64,000 nt of DNA from CAYUET01 sp964443875. Its GTDB lineage: Bacteria > Auribacterota > JAFGBW01. The position numbers and the translations under genes are program-made. The DNA lies in the NCBI GenBank assembly GCA_964443875.1, contig CAYUET010000007.1:60324-124323 (forward strand), read 5' to 3'. Under the pieces are notes generated by a model. That model did not search any database, was not told the origin of the DNA, and was given only the letters and a program-made list of their open reading frames with translations. Position 1 is the stretch's first letter, and every line of letters begins with the position of its first letter. Shown in pieces: positions 1 through 8,540 of this stretch.

Positions 1-173
1 ATATTCAGGGGAAAAATATCCGCCTGACCTGCCGTGTGGTTTCTCAGGAAGGCTTCCGCATGGCCATGGAGGCGGCACTGATCAACGGTGACGGATGTAT
101 AAGCACAACAGCTGCCGGGACCTTCCGTTTACTGCCTGAACATAAATTCAAATCCCTGATAAGGGCAAAATAA
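1..173 (+). CDS. Hotdog-fold thioesterase, C-terminal end (partial)
   Basis: Only the last 56 or so codons are present; the frame is open from base 3 to the TAA at 171-173. The reading (GKNIRLTCRVVSQEG, then AAGTFRLLPE near the end) resembles the last two strands of PaaI/YbgC-type hotdog thioesterases, where a strand of the type 'G..v.l..rvv..g' is followed by an 'a.a.GTFrll' strand. The family hydrolyses acyl-CoA or other thioesters. The catalytic half lies outside the window, so substrate cannot be inferred. It converges on the downstream helicase gene. Confidence 0.55.
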   Translation, partial: IQGKNIRLTCRVVSQEGFRMAMEAALINGDGCISTTAAGTFRLLPEHKFKSLIRAK

Positions 174-197
174 GGATTAATCAAAAAATGACCTGTT

Positions 198-1502
198 TTA
201 CCGGGCAATGGCCATTTTTACTTTTTTCTTTTTAATAGTCTCGTTTTTAAGAGATTCGACCAGAGCCTCAATTTTTTTGCTTTTGACTGCAGCAAAGGAG
301 GAGTAGTCCAGGACATCAATCAATCCCAGTTCATCTTTCTTAAGCCCCCCTTTTTTCAAAAGCATGCCCACAATGTCCATTTTGTTGATTTTATCTTTTT
401 TCCCGGCACTGATATAGAGAGTTGTCCAGTCGGTTTTTACAGGTAAAACGTTTTCCTCGGGTAATGCCTCAAATTCGGGCAAATCCTTCAGATACGCAGG
501 AGGGTTTTCCGCGTCTGACAGGATAAGGTAGGTGGTCCCCAGGGCATTCATCCGTGCTGTCCGGCCATTACGGTGCAGAAATTCCCTTTCTGTAGGGGCA
601 ATATGATAATGAACGATGTTTTCAATCTCAGGGATATCCAGCCCCCTTGCAGCAAGATCGGTTGTAATCAAAAGATGATGGCTTTTATTTCGAAATTTAA
701 TCAGGGCCCGTTCGCGCTCATCCTGTTCAAGACCTCCATGAAAAAAAACATTTGAAATCAACTGTTCCGATAAATAGCGGCTTACCCGCTCCACGGATTC
801 CCTGTGGTTGCAGAATACCAGAGTCGGACTGTTTCCCAATCTGCATAACAGCCGGAAGAGGGTCTCAAGCTTGTCTTTATTTTCTGATCTGACAAGCTTC
901 AAAGTCAGACGCTCCTGGCTGTCGGGGGTGAGATAATTCAGTTCAACCGGATGACTCATGCCTGCAAAGTCTGGAATTTTCAGGTCCCTGGTGGCGGAGG
1001 TGAGCATCCGGATGCTGATATTGTTTAAATGGCTGATGATATAAGACATTTCTTCCTTGAAACCGAATTCAAGGCATTTATCGAATTCGTCCAGAATCAG
1101 AATTTTAATGGATTTTGTATCGATACGCTCTTGTTGAATATGATCCGCAAGACGGCCGGGCGTACCTATGAGCAGAGCCGGTGGATGCCTGAGGTTGTTT
1201 GTTTCCGTTTCAATGGAGTGCCCGCCGTAACAGCAGTTGACCTTTAAGCCTGTTTTCATATTTCGGAAGACCTGCTCTATCTGCAAAGAGAGTTCCCGGG
1301 TGGGGGCGATAATCATGGCCTGAACGCCCTGTTTTTCGGGATCAAGATGTTCGAGGAGGGGAAGCAAAAAACATAAGGTTTTACCGGAACCTGTAGGAGC
1401 AAGAAGAACGATATTTTTACCGTTCTTAAAAATTTTCAGGGCGCATTCCTGCATTTCGTTCAATTGATCAATGTTAAGATTAGCGAGTGTTTTTTTAATC
1501 AA
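198..1502 (-). CDS. DEAD-box ATP-dependent RNA helicase, DbpA-like
   Basis: A 434-residue RNA helicase that would unwind or remodel structured RNA, probably in ribosome assembly or cold adaptation. Visible in order: Q-motif region near 10-18, Walker A APTGSGKT at 35-42, PTREL at 67-71, TPGRL at 114-118, motif II as DEFD at 138-141 (not the usual DEAD), TSAT at 168-171, RGLDIP and HRNGRTAR in the second RecA domain, and a basic C-terminal domain (about 355-434) with the 'DIVGMLLKKGGL' pattern of the DbpA RNA-binding domain. That C-terminal domain in E. coli DbpA recognises 23S rRNA hairpin 92; the same target here is inference. Confidence 0.93.
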   Translation of the reverse strand: MIKKTLANLNIDQLNEMQECALKIFKNGKNIVLLAPTGSGKTLCFLLPLLEHLDPEKQGVQAMIIAPTRELSLQIEQVFRNMKTGLKVNCCYGGHSIETETNNLRHPPALLIGTPGRLADHIQQERIDTKSIKILILDEFDKCLEFGFKEEMSYIISHLNNISIRMLTSATRDLKIPDFAGMSHPVELNYLTPDSQERLTLKLVRSENKDKLETLFRLLCRLGNSPTLVFCNHRESVERVSRYLSEQLISNVFFHGGLEQDERERALIKFRNKSHHLLITTDLAARGLDIPEIENIVHYHIAPTEREFLHRNGRTARMNALGTTYLILSDAENPPAYLKDLPEFEALPEENVLPVKTDWTTLYISAGKKDKINKMDIVGMLLKKGGLKKDELGLIDVLDYSSFAAVKSKKIEALVESLKNETIKKKKVKMAIAR

Positions 1503-1644
1503 GGGTGTTTTTCCATTAAAAATTGTTTTTTCTGTGTTATATTCAGCGGGTTGTATTTTTATAATTTATTCAAGTCAAGACAATAACTTGAAAAATATTA
1601 TTCATTTCTTTGATTATCCCTTCATAATGATGCATAGTTGCCCC

Positions 1645-2154
1645 ATGAACAGAATTTTTATTTTTACAGACAGCAGCGTAAATCCGCAAACCCAAATCGG
1701 ATTTGGAGCCTGCCTGATCTTAAAAGAGTCCGAATTTTTAAGCCTCTCCCTGAATGAAATAGAAAAAAAACTGGCCTTCAAAAAATTCACTTCCACTTCG
1801 TCCACCACCCTGGAACTTCAAACCCTTCTATGGGCACTGTCTGAGATAATGAATTATTATAAAATACCGGAAATCATCAATCATTTAATTCTTTATACAG
1901 ATTCCCAATGCATTGAAAAACTTCTGCAAAGGCGTAATAAACTGGAAAAAAGTCATTTTATCAGTGCAGGGCAGAACAGGGAATTAAGCCATTCCTCTTT
2001 GTACAGGGAGTATTACGGTTTGAACGATCAATTGAAATTTCAGGTTGTAAAAGTAAAGGGGCATTCAAAAACCGCTTCCAAAGACCCTATCCATCTTGTA
2101 TTTTCACTGGTAGATAAGGCCTCCAGAAAAAAATTAAGGGCATACGACGAATAA
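1645..2154 (+). CDS. RNase H-like protein
   Basis: A 169-residue RNase H-fold protein, predicted to cleave the RNA strand of RNA-DNA hybrids. With the start at 1645 (MNRIFIFTDSS) the four acidic catalytic positions fall in order: D9 in the first strand, E57 in TTLELQTL, D86 in LYTDSQ and D157 near the end, with a GHS motif at 139-141. The frame is open back to 1471, but that N-terminal extension is hydrophobic, unrelated to the fold and overlaps the divergent helicase gene, so I take the internal ATG. The spacing is looser than in RNase HI, so a retron- or plant-like RNase H relative is possible. Confidence 0.7.
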   Translation: MNRIFIFTDSSVNPQTQIGFGACLILKESEFLSLSLNEIEKKLAFKKFTSTSSTTLELQTLLWALSEIMNYYKIPEIINHLILYTDSQCIEKLLQRRNKLEKSHFISAGQNRELSHSSLYREYYGLNDQLKFQVVKVKGHSKTASKDPIHLVFSLVDKASRKKLRAYDE

Positions 2155-2171
2155 GACTCCGTCACTGAAGC

Positions 2172-2202
2172 AAAAAAAAAGGGGTACTTTCGTACCCCTT
2201 TG
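2172..2202 (-). terminator. Rho-independent terminator of the RRM gene
   Basis: Hairpin with 9-bp arms (AAGGGGTAC / GTACCCCTT, loop TTTC) at 2179-2200. On the minus strand it is followed by a run of U residues (the A run 2172-2180), placing it just after the stop of the RRM gene. The + strand RNase H gene converges on it and may use it too. Confidence 0.85.
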
Positions 2203-2217
2203 AATAGATATCAAAAA

Positions 2218-2523
2218 TTAATATCTTCTTCCGCCGTCACGTCCGCCGCCGAAACCGCGTCCACCTTCTCTGGGGGCCTGAGGTCTGGCTTCGTTGATGG
2301 TCATTGCACGGCCGAGATGATCTGTACCGTTTAATTTTGCAATTGCATTTTTTGCTTCGTCTTCAGTTGACATTTCAACAAAACCAAAGCCTTTGCTTTT
2401 TCCTGTATCGCGATCCATGATCACTTTTGCTGATTCAACTGTACCACATGCTGCAAAAGTCTCAGAGAGACTTTGATCAGTTGCTGAAAACGACAGATTT
2501 CCTACGAACAATTTCTTACCCAT
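2218..2523 (-). CDS. RRM-domain RNA-binding protein
   Basis: A 101-residue single RNA-recognition-motif protein. RNP2 is LFVGNL at residues 5-10 and RNP1 is KGFGFVEM at 44-51; the tail (about 83-101) is a short Gly/Arg-rich segment. Such small RRM proteins occur in cyanobacteria and many anaerobes and are usually cold-induced RNA chaperones; that role here is inference. A good Shine-Dalgarno (TTAGGAG) precedes the ATG, and the gene has its own terminator, so it is monocistronic. Proximity to the DEAD-box helicase fits a cold or RNA-remodelling theme, though the two are not co-transcribed. Confidence 0.95.
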   Translation of the reverse strand: MGKKLFVGNLSFSATDQSLSETFAACGTVESAKVIMDRDTGKSKGFGFVEMSTEDEAKNAIAKLNGTDHLGRAMTINEARPQAPREGGRGFGGGRDGGRRY

Positions 2524-2904
2524 ATTACTTAACTCCTAAGGTTATAAATGTCACTTCAAAGAATAGGGCACCTACCCTTAAACTTATAGAAGTAACGATA
2601 TTACGTTTCAAATAGCACAATAAACACATCACTGGCTATAAAAAAATTTAATTCTGTGAATTTTTTTTTAATTTTAAAAAATGCAGCCATATTATTCCCG
2701 CTATTCTAATCAAAATTATACATATAAACGGTGAATAACCAGACTGTAATGCTCATCCTGCACCCTCCCCTCATTGAAAGGATCTGATAAAATCTTTACA
2801 ATTCCCTGTTCAATCGCTAAAATACAGTCTTATTTTTATGTAAAAATCGTTCAATCCGATTTTATTATTCCTTTTAATCCCTATTATAATTCAGGATTTT
2901 TCAT
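2524..2904. other. AT-rich intergenic region between divergent genes
   Basis: About 380 bases separating the minus-strand RRM gene from the plus-strand metallopeptidase gene. It must hold both promoters and perhaps a long RRM 5' leader, which is usual for cold-regulated genes. I see no open frame, RNA gene or strong hairpin. Confidence 0.5.
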
Positions 2905-3942
2905 ATGAAAGCAAAATATTCACCCACCATAATAAACGATTGGGAAACCATCCGTTTTGAACTTTTAAACACCCGGATTTGTGATCTGGAGTTAAAAATC
3001 AAAAATTCTTTTCTTGAAGGCCCTGTTAACCGGCTGGTACACGAAATCGAACGCAAAGGTTTAAAATTCCGTCCGGCCTTTTACCTTACGGACTGCTGGG
3101 GCTGTCCAAACGAAATCCCTGTTATTGGCATACCCTTTTATCTTGCAGATAAACGCCTCTCAAAAATCGAAGAGGAACAGACAGGTGAAATTGAAGATAT
3201 ACAAACAATAATGATGTTTCTGAGGCATGAAGCGGGCCATGCCCTGAATTATGCTTATAGACTCTGGGAAGACCCTGAATGGAAAGAAATTTTCGGATCT
3301 TTCAGCACCCCCTATCGCGATACTTTTTTTCCAGATCCATTCAGCCGTCGGTTTGTACGTCATATTTTTCACAGTCAATACGGCAGAACCTACGCCCAAA
3401 AGCACCCTGATGAGGATTTTGCAGAAACGTTCGCCGTATGGCTTACCCCCTCTTCCGGATGGAAACGGAAATATTATGGATGGCCGGCTCTTAAAAAACT
3501 GGAGTTTGTGGCAAATCTGATGAAAAGATTAAAGCATATAGAACCTGTCAATACCGACCAGGATTTTCTGAATCCTGTTGAAAACATGACCATGCTTTTG
3601 GCCGAGCATTATGGACAGCGCACTGAACGATACAGTGACAGGGCTCAGGGGTACATTGATGATAAGCTTAAAGAGGTGTTTCCGCCCTTACACGGTAAAA
3701 ATTTAATGAATGTAATCACCCTGTTGAAAAAAAACCGGAATGACCTGATCAGCAGAACCATCCACTGGTCCAATCTTGACAAAGAAGACATAGAACTGAT
3801 TTACAACAAGATCATCAACAGAGCCGAGGCGCTGCATTTACGGTTCAAAAAAAACGAAAGCATGTCAAAACTGCTTGATCTGACAGCTCTGACTACCTCG
3901 CTGGCAATGGGATTCAGCTATACCGGCAGCTTATCTATTTAA
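2905..3942 (+). CDS. Putative zinc-binding metallopeptidase
   Basis: A 345-residue protein with a zincin signature HEAGH at residues 108-112 (inside MMFLRHEAGHALNYAY) and a downstream acidic segment HPDEDFAETFAVWL near 167-180 that could supply the third ligand. A CWGCP motif at 64-68 is also visible. There is no signal peptide or membrane segment, so it should be cytoplasmic. It matches the 'putative zinc-binding metallopeptidase' family often found next to ATP-grasp ligases, as here. Its 3' end overlaps the convergent ATP-grasp gene by 8 bases. Substrate unknown. Confidence 0.7.
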   Translation: MKAKYSPTIINDWETIRFELLNTRICDLELKIKNSFLEGPVNRLVHEIERKGLKFRPAFYLTDCWGCPNEIPVIGIPFYLADKRLSKIEEEQTGEIEDIQTIMMFLRHEAGHALNYAYRLWEDPEWKEIFGSFSTPYRDTFFPDPFSRRFVRHIFHSQYGRTYAQKHPDEDFAETFAVWLTPSSGWKRKYYGWPALKKLEFVANLMKRLKHIEPVNTDQDFLNPVENMTMLLAEHYGQRTERYSDRAQGYIDDKLKEVFPPLHGKNLMNVITLLKKNRNDLISRTIHWSNLDKEDIELIYNKIINRAEALHLRFKKNESMSKLLDLTALTTSLAMGFSYTGSLSI

Positions 3943-4999
3943 GCGGCAGGGGAGCTACAGGACTGAGCATCGGGACATCCATGTCAAAGGGAGGGCCTTC
4001 AAGAGCCGTGTTGATTATATTCTGAAGAAGCCTCGGATAGGTGATTCCCGCCATTGCCGCGGATCTGGCAAGGGCAACCGATTCCTCAATGGAGGGATTG
4101 CAATTCACATCCAGAACACAGGGGGTATCATTTTCATCCAGACGGATATCTACACGTCCATACCCCCAGCCGGATACGGCGCGGAAAGAACGCAGGGCAA
4201 TGATACTGATCCGTTTCAAAAGTTCCGGATCTGCCGTACTCGGACAGATAACTGAAGTTTTCTTGTATTCAACGCTGGTTTCCAGGGATTTCGCCGCATA
4301 CGACATGATGGGGGGAATGTCTGAGGGAAGTGCCGAATAATCGACTTCCGCAATGGGCAATACCCGGAGCTTGCGCCCTCCGATAATACCCACATTAAAT
4401 TCCCTGCCTTTAAGAAACCTTGCCGCAAGCGCAGGCTGATAATAAGTTTTAAGAATATGCCGCACTTTCTCTTTCAAGGCCTTTTTGGAATAAACGACAG
4501 AATCCCTGTCCATTCCCATACCGGCATGTTCCTGGGCAGGCTGAACAATTACGGGAAACAGCCATTTGTATTTATCCACATCCGTAACCTGCTCCAGAAG
4601 ATGCGTGTCCTGCGGAACGGGAATTCCGGCGCCCTGGAGAAGAGTTGCAGTAATGTATTTATAATGACATAATCCAAGAGACAAAGCCGGGGACCCTGTC
4701 ATGGGAAATCCCAGCATCCGGACAAGTGCAGCGACTCTCATTTCATATAACGCGCCGTTAACCACATCTTCATACTGGTTAAAAACAACATCGGGTCTTA
4801 TCTTTTTAAGATGCCGCTGGAAGGAAATCAGATCATGGGAAAGAGGGACTACCGAGACCTCATGTCCAAGTTTGCGGATTACATGAGCAATGCTTCTGAT
4901 CATTCGCCTGAGAGCTTTTGTTCCGCCCTGATCTTCCTTTAATTCATTTTCGGAAGAACGGGCACCGTTATAAATAATTGAGATCTTCAGCTTTCTCAT
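3935..4999 (-). CDS. ATP-grasp protein, D-Ala-D-Ala ligase-like
   Basis: A 354-residue ATP-grasp enzyme. The N-terminal Rossmann-like part (KISIIYNG..., DVVFNQYEDV) is followed by the ATP-binding domain with the family's 'GSPALSLGLCHYKYITATLLQGAGIPVP' region and the C-terminal Mg-binding strands ending in VLDVNCNPSIE. The family joins a carboxylate to an amine with ATP, as in D-alanine-D-alanine ligase. It is more divergent than Ddl itself and sits tail-to-tail with a metallopeptidase, so it is more likely to act in a peptide-modification pair than to be the essential cell-wall ligase. That is inference. Confidence 0.75.
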   Translation of the reverse strand: MRKLKISIIYNGARSSENELKEDQGGTKALRRMIRSIAHVIRKLGHEVSVVPLSHDLISFQRHLKKIRPDVVFNQYEDVVNGALYEMRVAALVRMLGFPMTGSPALSLGLCHYKYITATLLQGAGIPVPQDTHLLEQVTDVDKYKWLFPVIVQPAQEHAGMGMDRDSVVYSKKALKEKVRHILKTYYQPALAARFLKGREFNVGIIGGRKLRVLPIAEVDYSALPSDIPPIMSYAAKSLETSVEYKKTSVICPSTADPELLKRISIIALRSFRAVSGWGYGRVDIRLDENDTPCVLDVNCNPSIEESVALARSAAMAGITYPRLLQNIINTALEGPPFDMDVPMLSPVAPLPLK

Positions 5000-5045
5000 A
5001 TCAGAGCAAAAGGCTTTCTAATTTCAAACAGTTTTCCTTACTTCA

Positions 5046-5097
5046 AAAGGTTATTTTAAAAAACCTGTCTTTTTAAATAAAAAGACTCTTACCTTTT
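5046..5097. repeat. Nested inverted repeat upstream of ATP-grasp gene
   Basis: A perfect 8-bp stem with a 4-base loop (GTCTTTTT-AAAT-AAAAAGAC, 5067-5086) lies inside a weaker outer pair AAAAGGT/ACCTTTT (5046-5052 and 5091-5097). It sits 70-100 bases upstream of the minus-strand ATP-grasp start and could be an operator or a leader hairpin. Confidence 0.35.
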
Positions 5098-5782
5098 TTA
5101 GCAGTAAACACGACAAATATTCAATACTTTTTCTAAAATTTTATGTTTTTTTATAAAAATTTTTATATTGTTAATAACAAGATACTCTGCGACCCTCTTT
5201 ACCTGCCGGATTAATTCCCTATCGCATGAAAATAATGAGATTTTTTAACAACAGATTGACAGAATCGTCAGATCCGTTTGGAATTCTACACAATTAACGT
5301 TATGCACTCATTTTACCCCATCAAAAAAGGAATACCGGTTTTTCCAGACTCTTTACCGCCTGCTGAGTGTGTTCACTGGTAATAAGCCCCCAATCTCATC
5401 CTGAAGTATAAACGTTTTCATTATAATCATGTCTTTGATTTAAAAGACTTGCAGTATCAAAAACAAACTTTCTTTTACATTGTTAAAAAACAACCCTGAA
5501 AATTTTCAAATGTCCAATTTCATTTCATTTAATGTAAAAATAATTATTCTTGTCATTTACCTGAATTCTCTTTAAAATTTTAAAAAAAAATTCATCTTTT
5601 CACCTACTTTTAAAATCGTATTTTTCAGCATTCTTTCAACCCAAGGAGTTCCCTTTGAGCTATAGAAATGTAAATTTCTGGACTCCTTCTTTACCGTATA
5701 CACGCTGTTTATTACTTCCTTATTTACAAAACCCCCTGAAAAAACCTCATTTTAAAAATCATAAATCTCTTTACAAATCAAA

Positions 5783-5797
5783 TAAGAATAATTATTA
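5783..5797 (+). promoter_or_regulatory. Candidate PerR box upstream of peroxiredoxin
   Basis: TAAGAATAATTATTA, about 50 bases before the peroxiredoxin start. It matches the Bacillus PerR consensus TTATAATnATTATAA at 11 of 15 positions, and the same sequence with one change lies upstream of the Fur/PerR-family gene at 50244. The shared context (ACAAAT...AAATAAGAATAATTA) supports a common regulator. Confidence 0.5.
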
Positions 5798-5844
5798 ATT
5801 AGTAATTATTACAAATAATAACCAAAACTATGGAGGATCCTGCG

Positions 5845-6537
5845 ATGGAAGAAAATAAATGCGAAAGCGTTCACATGCCTTTAATTGGAGAAACAGCCCC
5901 TTCGTTTGAAGCAGATACCACTCAGGGAAAAATCAGATACCCGGAAGACTATAAGGGAAAATGGGTTATTCTCTTCAGCCACCCTGCAGATTTCACCCCG
6001 GTCTGCACAACAGAATTCATGACTTTTGCCTCAATGGAAAAAGAATTAGAAGAACTGAACTGTAAACTGATCGGTTTATCCATTGACAGCCACTTCAGCC
6101 ATATTGCATGGCTTCGCACCATTAAAGAAAAGATTGAGTATAAGGGAATGAAAAATGTGGAAGTCAATTTTCCAGTCATTGCCGATATCAAGATGGATGT
6201 CGCCGCCAAATTCGGCATGGTTCAGCCTGCTGCCAGCCAGATCAGTGCTGTTCGTGCCGTGTTCTTTATGGACCCGGAAGCCAAGGTAAGAGCCATTATC
6301 TTTTATCCTTCCTCTATGGGGCGTAATTTTCAGGAAATAAAACGCGCACTGATCGCCATGCAGACAGCAGATAAATACCAGATTGCAACCCCTGCCGACT
6401 GGCAACCCGGTGATGACGTAATCATCCCCCCTCCCGGCTCCTGCGGAGTAGCCAAAGACAGAGTGGATAATGCCTCCAAAGAAGGCATTAAATGTCTGGA
6501 CTGGTTCATGTGCCTCAAGCCGCTTAAATTAAAGTAA
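5845..6537 (+). CDS. Peroxiredoxin, Prx6/AhpC-TSA family
   Basis: A 230-residue thiol peroxidase that reduces H2O2 and organic peroxides. The peroxidatic cysteine is C54 in PADFTPVCTTEF; the conserved Arg lies in SAVRAVFFMDP. The C-terminal extension carries three further cysteines (PPGSCGV, IKCLDWFMC), possible resolving residues as in archaeal Prx6-type enzymes. The frame also has an ATG at 5830, but that codon abuts the Shine-Dalgarno GGAGG (5832-5837), which is correctly spaced for the ATG at 5845, so I use the latter. It is monocistronic, with a PerR-like box upstream and a strong terminator downstream. Confidence 0.93.
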   Translation: MEENKCESVHMPLIGETAPSFEADTTQGKIRYPEDYKGKWVILFSHPADFTPVCTTEFMTFASMEKELEELNCKLIGLSIDSHFSHIAWLRTIKEKIEYKGMKNVEVNFPVIADIKMDVAAKFGMVQPAASQISAVRAVFFMDPEAKVRAIIFYPSSMGRNFQEIKRALIAMQTADKYQIATPADWQPGDDVIIPPPGSCGVAKDRVDNASKEGIKCLDWFMCLKPLKLK

Positions 6538-6543
6538 AAACTA

Positions 6544-6580
6544 AAAAACTCCCCCAACTCAAAAGTCGGGGGAGTTTTTA
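6544..6580. terminator. Bidirectional rho-independent terminator
   Basis: Hairpin with arms AAAAACTCCCCCAAC and GTCGGGGGAGTTTTT, A-rich on one side and U-rich on the other, so it can stop transcription from both strands. The stop codon of the minus-strand UPF0251 gene lies in its loop. Confidence 0.9.
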
Positions 6581-6885
6581 TTTCCCTTTATTTTCTTTTC
6601 AGCCAGCAGCGGACAGTTAATCCGTATGGCTTCCCCTCGGATAAGGGACCTTGCAACTTTAAGATGCGCGCTGTGAATGATATTACTGAGTGTAGCGCGT
6701 GAAATTGACATTTTTTCAGAAGCCTCCTCCTGATAAAGCCCCTCCAGATCAAGGAGCCGGATAGCCTCAAGTTCATCAACCTCAAGCACATTCTCGGCCA
6801 GAATCTCTCTGGCAATGCCTTCAGGCATGAAATATCCGGTTTTAATCTGCAGACAGATTGTCCTTTTCTTGCAGGGCCTTACCAT
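6559..6885 (-). CDS. UPF0251 (DUF134) predicted DNA-binding protein
   Basis: A 108-residue protein of the DUF134/UPF0251 family: the basic Cys-containing start (MVRPCKKRTICLQ), then 'EVDELEAIRLLDLEGLYQEEASEKMSISRATLSNII', which is a sigma-70 region 4-like helix-turn-helix. Members are small regulators found near metal or redox genes in anaerobes. It is the last gene of a four-gene minus-strand unit with the porin, SLAC1-type channel and DUF302 protein, and could be a local regulator. Its stop lies in the terminator loop. Confidence 0.85.
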   Translation of the reverse strand: MVRPCKKRTICLQIKTGYFMPEGIAREILAENVLEVDELEAIRLLDLEGLYQEEASEKMSISRATLSNIIHSAHLKVARSLIRGEAIRINCPLLAEKKIKGNKNSPDF

Positions 6886-6900
6886 AATAAAGGCAGCCTT

Positions 6901-7317
6901 TCAGAGAGAAATTTCCAGGGCTTTGATTCTTTTTTGAGAGGATTCATAAACGCTGTCAGCAAAAGTCTCATCATGGGGAAGCACCTCTCTTACATACTCC
7001 CTCGTCAGAGGAAGGTAATTAATTACAGTCTGATTTTCTTTTCTGTAAACCACAGCCTGACGCTGCTGGGCAATAACCGCAGCTCTTTCAGGATTCCTGG
7101 TTATGCTGTTAAAAGATAATTTCGGATTACAGAAGACAACGGAATATACCTCAAAATTTTCCGAAACGTCAATTTCATAATCCTGGTAATGCGCCCTCAT
7201 GTCCACGACACTATGGATGGTGAACCCGAATTTCAGGGCATTTTCCTTCAGCGAAAGAATATAATCCCCCGGACTTTTTTGACTGAGACCACGATACAGA
7301 TGCTTTCCATTACTCAT
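6901..7317 (-). CDS. DUF302 family protein
   Basis: A 138-residue cytoplasmic protein. The central stretch (FGFTIHSVVDMRAHYQD ... FEVYSVVFCNPKLSFNSI ... AAVIAQQRQAVVYRKENQTVINYLP) fits the DUF302 pattern, in which a 'CNP..a' motif follows the second strand. Function of DUF302 is unknown; it is frequently found beside sulfur or redox genes. Start 7317 has a clear AAGGAG ribosome site. It lies 54 bases after the SLAC1-type channel gene and 15 before the UPF0251 gene, so co-transcription is likely. Confidence 0.7.
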   Translation of the reverse strand: MSNGKHLYRGLSQKSPGDYILSLKENALKFGFTIHSVVDMRAHYQDYEIDVSENFEVYSVVFCNPKLSFNSITRNPERAAVIAQQRQAVVYRKENQTVINYLPLTREYVREVLPHDETFADSVYESSQKRIKALEISL

Positions 7318-7371
7318 AACAACTCCTTCATTAATTTCATTAAGCCCAGCAAAGCTGGAAGATTAGTTCAT

Positions 7372-8520
7372 TTAAAGACTAGCCAGCTCTTCCTTAAAAG
7401 TAGGCGATACTTCAAAAATAGATTTATTCAAGACTCCCCGAAGGGTAGAGACCAAAACTGCCAGCCATGCCAGACTCAACAGAAAGGCCAGGATAAAAGC
7501 AACGGGCTTGAGCACAGAAAAAACAGGAATCCCGGCCAGCACCAAAGTGGCAAGGGTAAAGGCAGCAGGAGGAAAGATAAAAGCCCAATACCCCAGCGTT
7601 ACCGGGATCCCCTGTTTTACAAAATAAGTGATGATCAGGCCGAGGCTCATTAAAAGCCACCAAAGCCCAAACCCCCAAAGAAGAAGGGACCCGCCCTGGA
7701 TAAACCCCGAGAGCATTTTAACGTCAAAAAAAGCCGAACCGGAACCGTTCAGCAGCTGCAAAAAAGTATTAAACGCCACAATCGCTACACCCACAGGCGC
7801 AAGCGCAATCATAAAATTCGGGGCCACATCTTTTTTGGGGAAAGGATAAAGCAGAATACGCCCCAGAAACAAAGCGTAAATCACCCCTGTCAGCACGGAT
7901 GCCAGACCGAGAAGAAGAGCATTAAACAACAACATAGCCCCAGTCATTGCGGGGTTTGCCGCATGCATCATCAAAAAATTTCCTGAAAACACAAGAACAT
8001 AGAGCCCCACGGGAGGCAAAAACCAGAACCCCAAAACCCTTTTCGGTTCAGCATGACTTCCAACGATAACCTGATAAGGTGTCAGAAAAATAAAAAAAAC
8101 TCCGGTCAGGCAGGAAACCCACCAGAACAACCACGCTGAAGCTTTGACAAAGGCTTCACTGACAAATCCCAGCGGAATATTCACTAACCCCGCAGCGCAG
8201 AGAGCCGCCGCGATTGAAATGGCCGAGTAAAACTGAATCAGATTGGCATGCCTCCATTCCTTTTTAATCAAATCCCAGGCTTTGACAAACCGTGCAGCCA
8301 TGAGCACCAAAAAAACCGGATATGCAATCAGGGCAAGCATCAGAAAAAAAACTGCTGCCGTGTGAAAAAATCCCGGCTGTCCTTTTGACAAGAGCTGGTA
8401 GATGTTTGCCAAAGCGGCAGTCCCCATGACTGAAATAAACCATCGCGGAGAAAACCATTGTATGATCCCGTTAACGGAATCCCCATCTTTCGCATTTTCG
8501 TTTATACCTTTATTTTCCAT
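7372..8520 (-). CDS. SLAC1/TehA-type anion channel or dicarboxylate transporter
   Basis: A 382-residue polytopic inner-membrane protein with about ten hydrophobic segments. It fits the TDT (tellurite-resistance/dicarboxylate transporter) family, the bacterial relatives of the SLAC1 anion channel; members also include the yeast sulfite pump Ssu1. The opening 'WFSPRWFISVMGTAALAN' is typical of the first helix. It lies 20 bases after the porin gene, so porin and channel may form an outer/inner-membrane route for the same anion. Given the sulfur genes nearby, a sulfur oxyanion is a reasonable guess. Confidence 0.8.
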   Translation of the reverse strand: MENKGINENAKDGDSVNGIIQWFSPRWFISVMGTAALANIYQLLSKGQPGFFHTAAVFFLMLALIAYPVFLVLMAARFVKAWDLIKKEWRHANLIQFYSAISIAAALCAAGLVNIPLGFVSEAFVKASAWLFWWVSCLTGVFFIFLTPYQVIVGSHAEPKRVLGFWFLPPVGLYVLVFSGNFLMMHAANPAMTGAMLLFNALLLGLASVLTGVIYALFLGRILLYPFPKKDVAPNFMIALAPVGVAIVAFNTFLQLLNGSGSAFFDVKMLSGFIQGGSLLLWGFGLWWLLMSLGLIITYFVKQGIPVTLGYWAFIFPPAAFTLATLVLAGIPVFSVLKPVAFILAFLLSLAWLAVLVSTLRGVLNKSIFEVSPTFKEELASL

Positions 8521-8540
8521 ATCCTACTCTCCTTTTCTTA

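Larger units (their letters stand above)
5000..5829. other. Long AT-rich intergenic region (830 bases)
   Basis: Separates the divergent ATP-grasp and peroxiredoxin genes. No plausible coding frame, tRNA or strong terminator was found. It contains a palindrome next to the ATP-grasp start and a PerR-like site next to the peroxiredoxin. The middle 600 bases are unexplained. Confidence 0.5.

Noticed and set aside
1471..1644. N-terminal extension of the RNase H-like frame
   Set aside because: Hydrophobic, unlike the RNase H fold, and overlaps the helicase start; the internal ATG at 1645 aligns with the catalytic strand.
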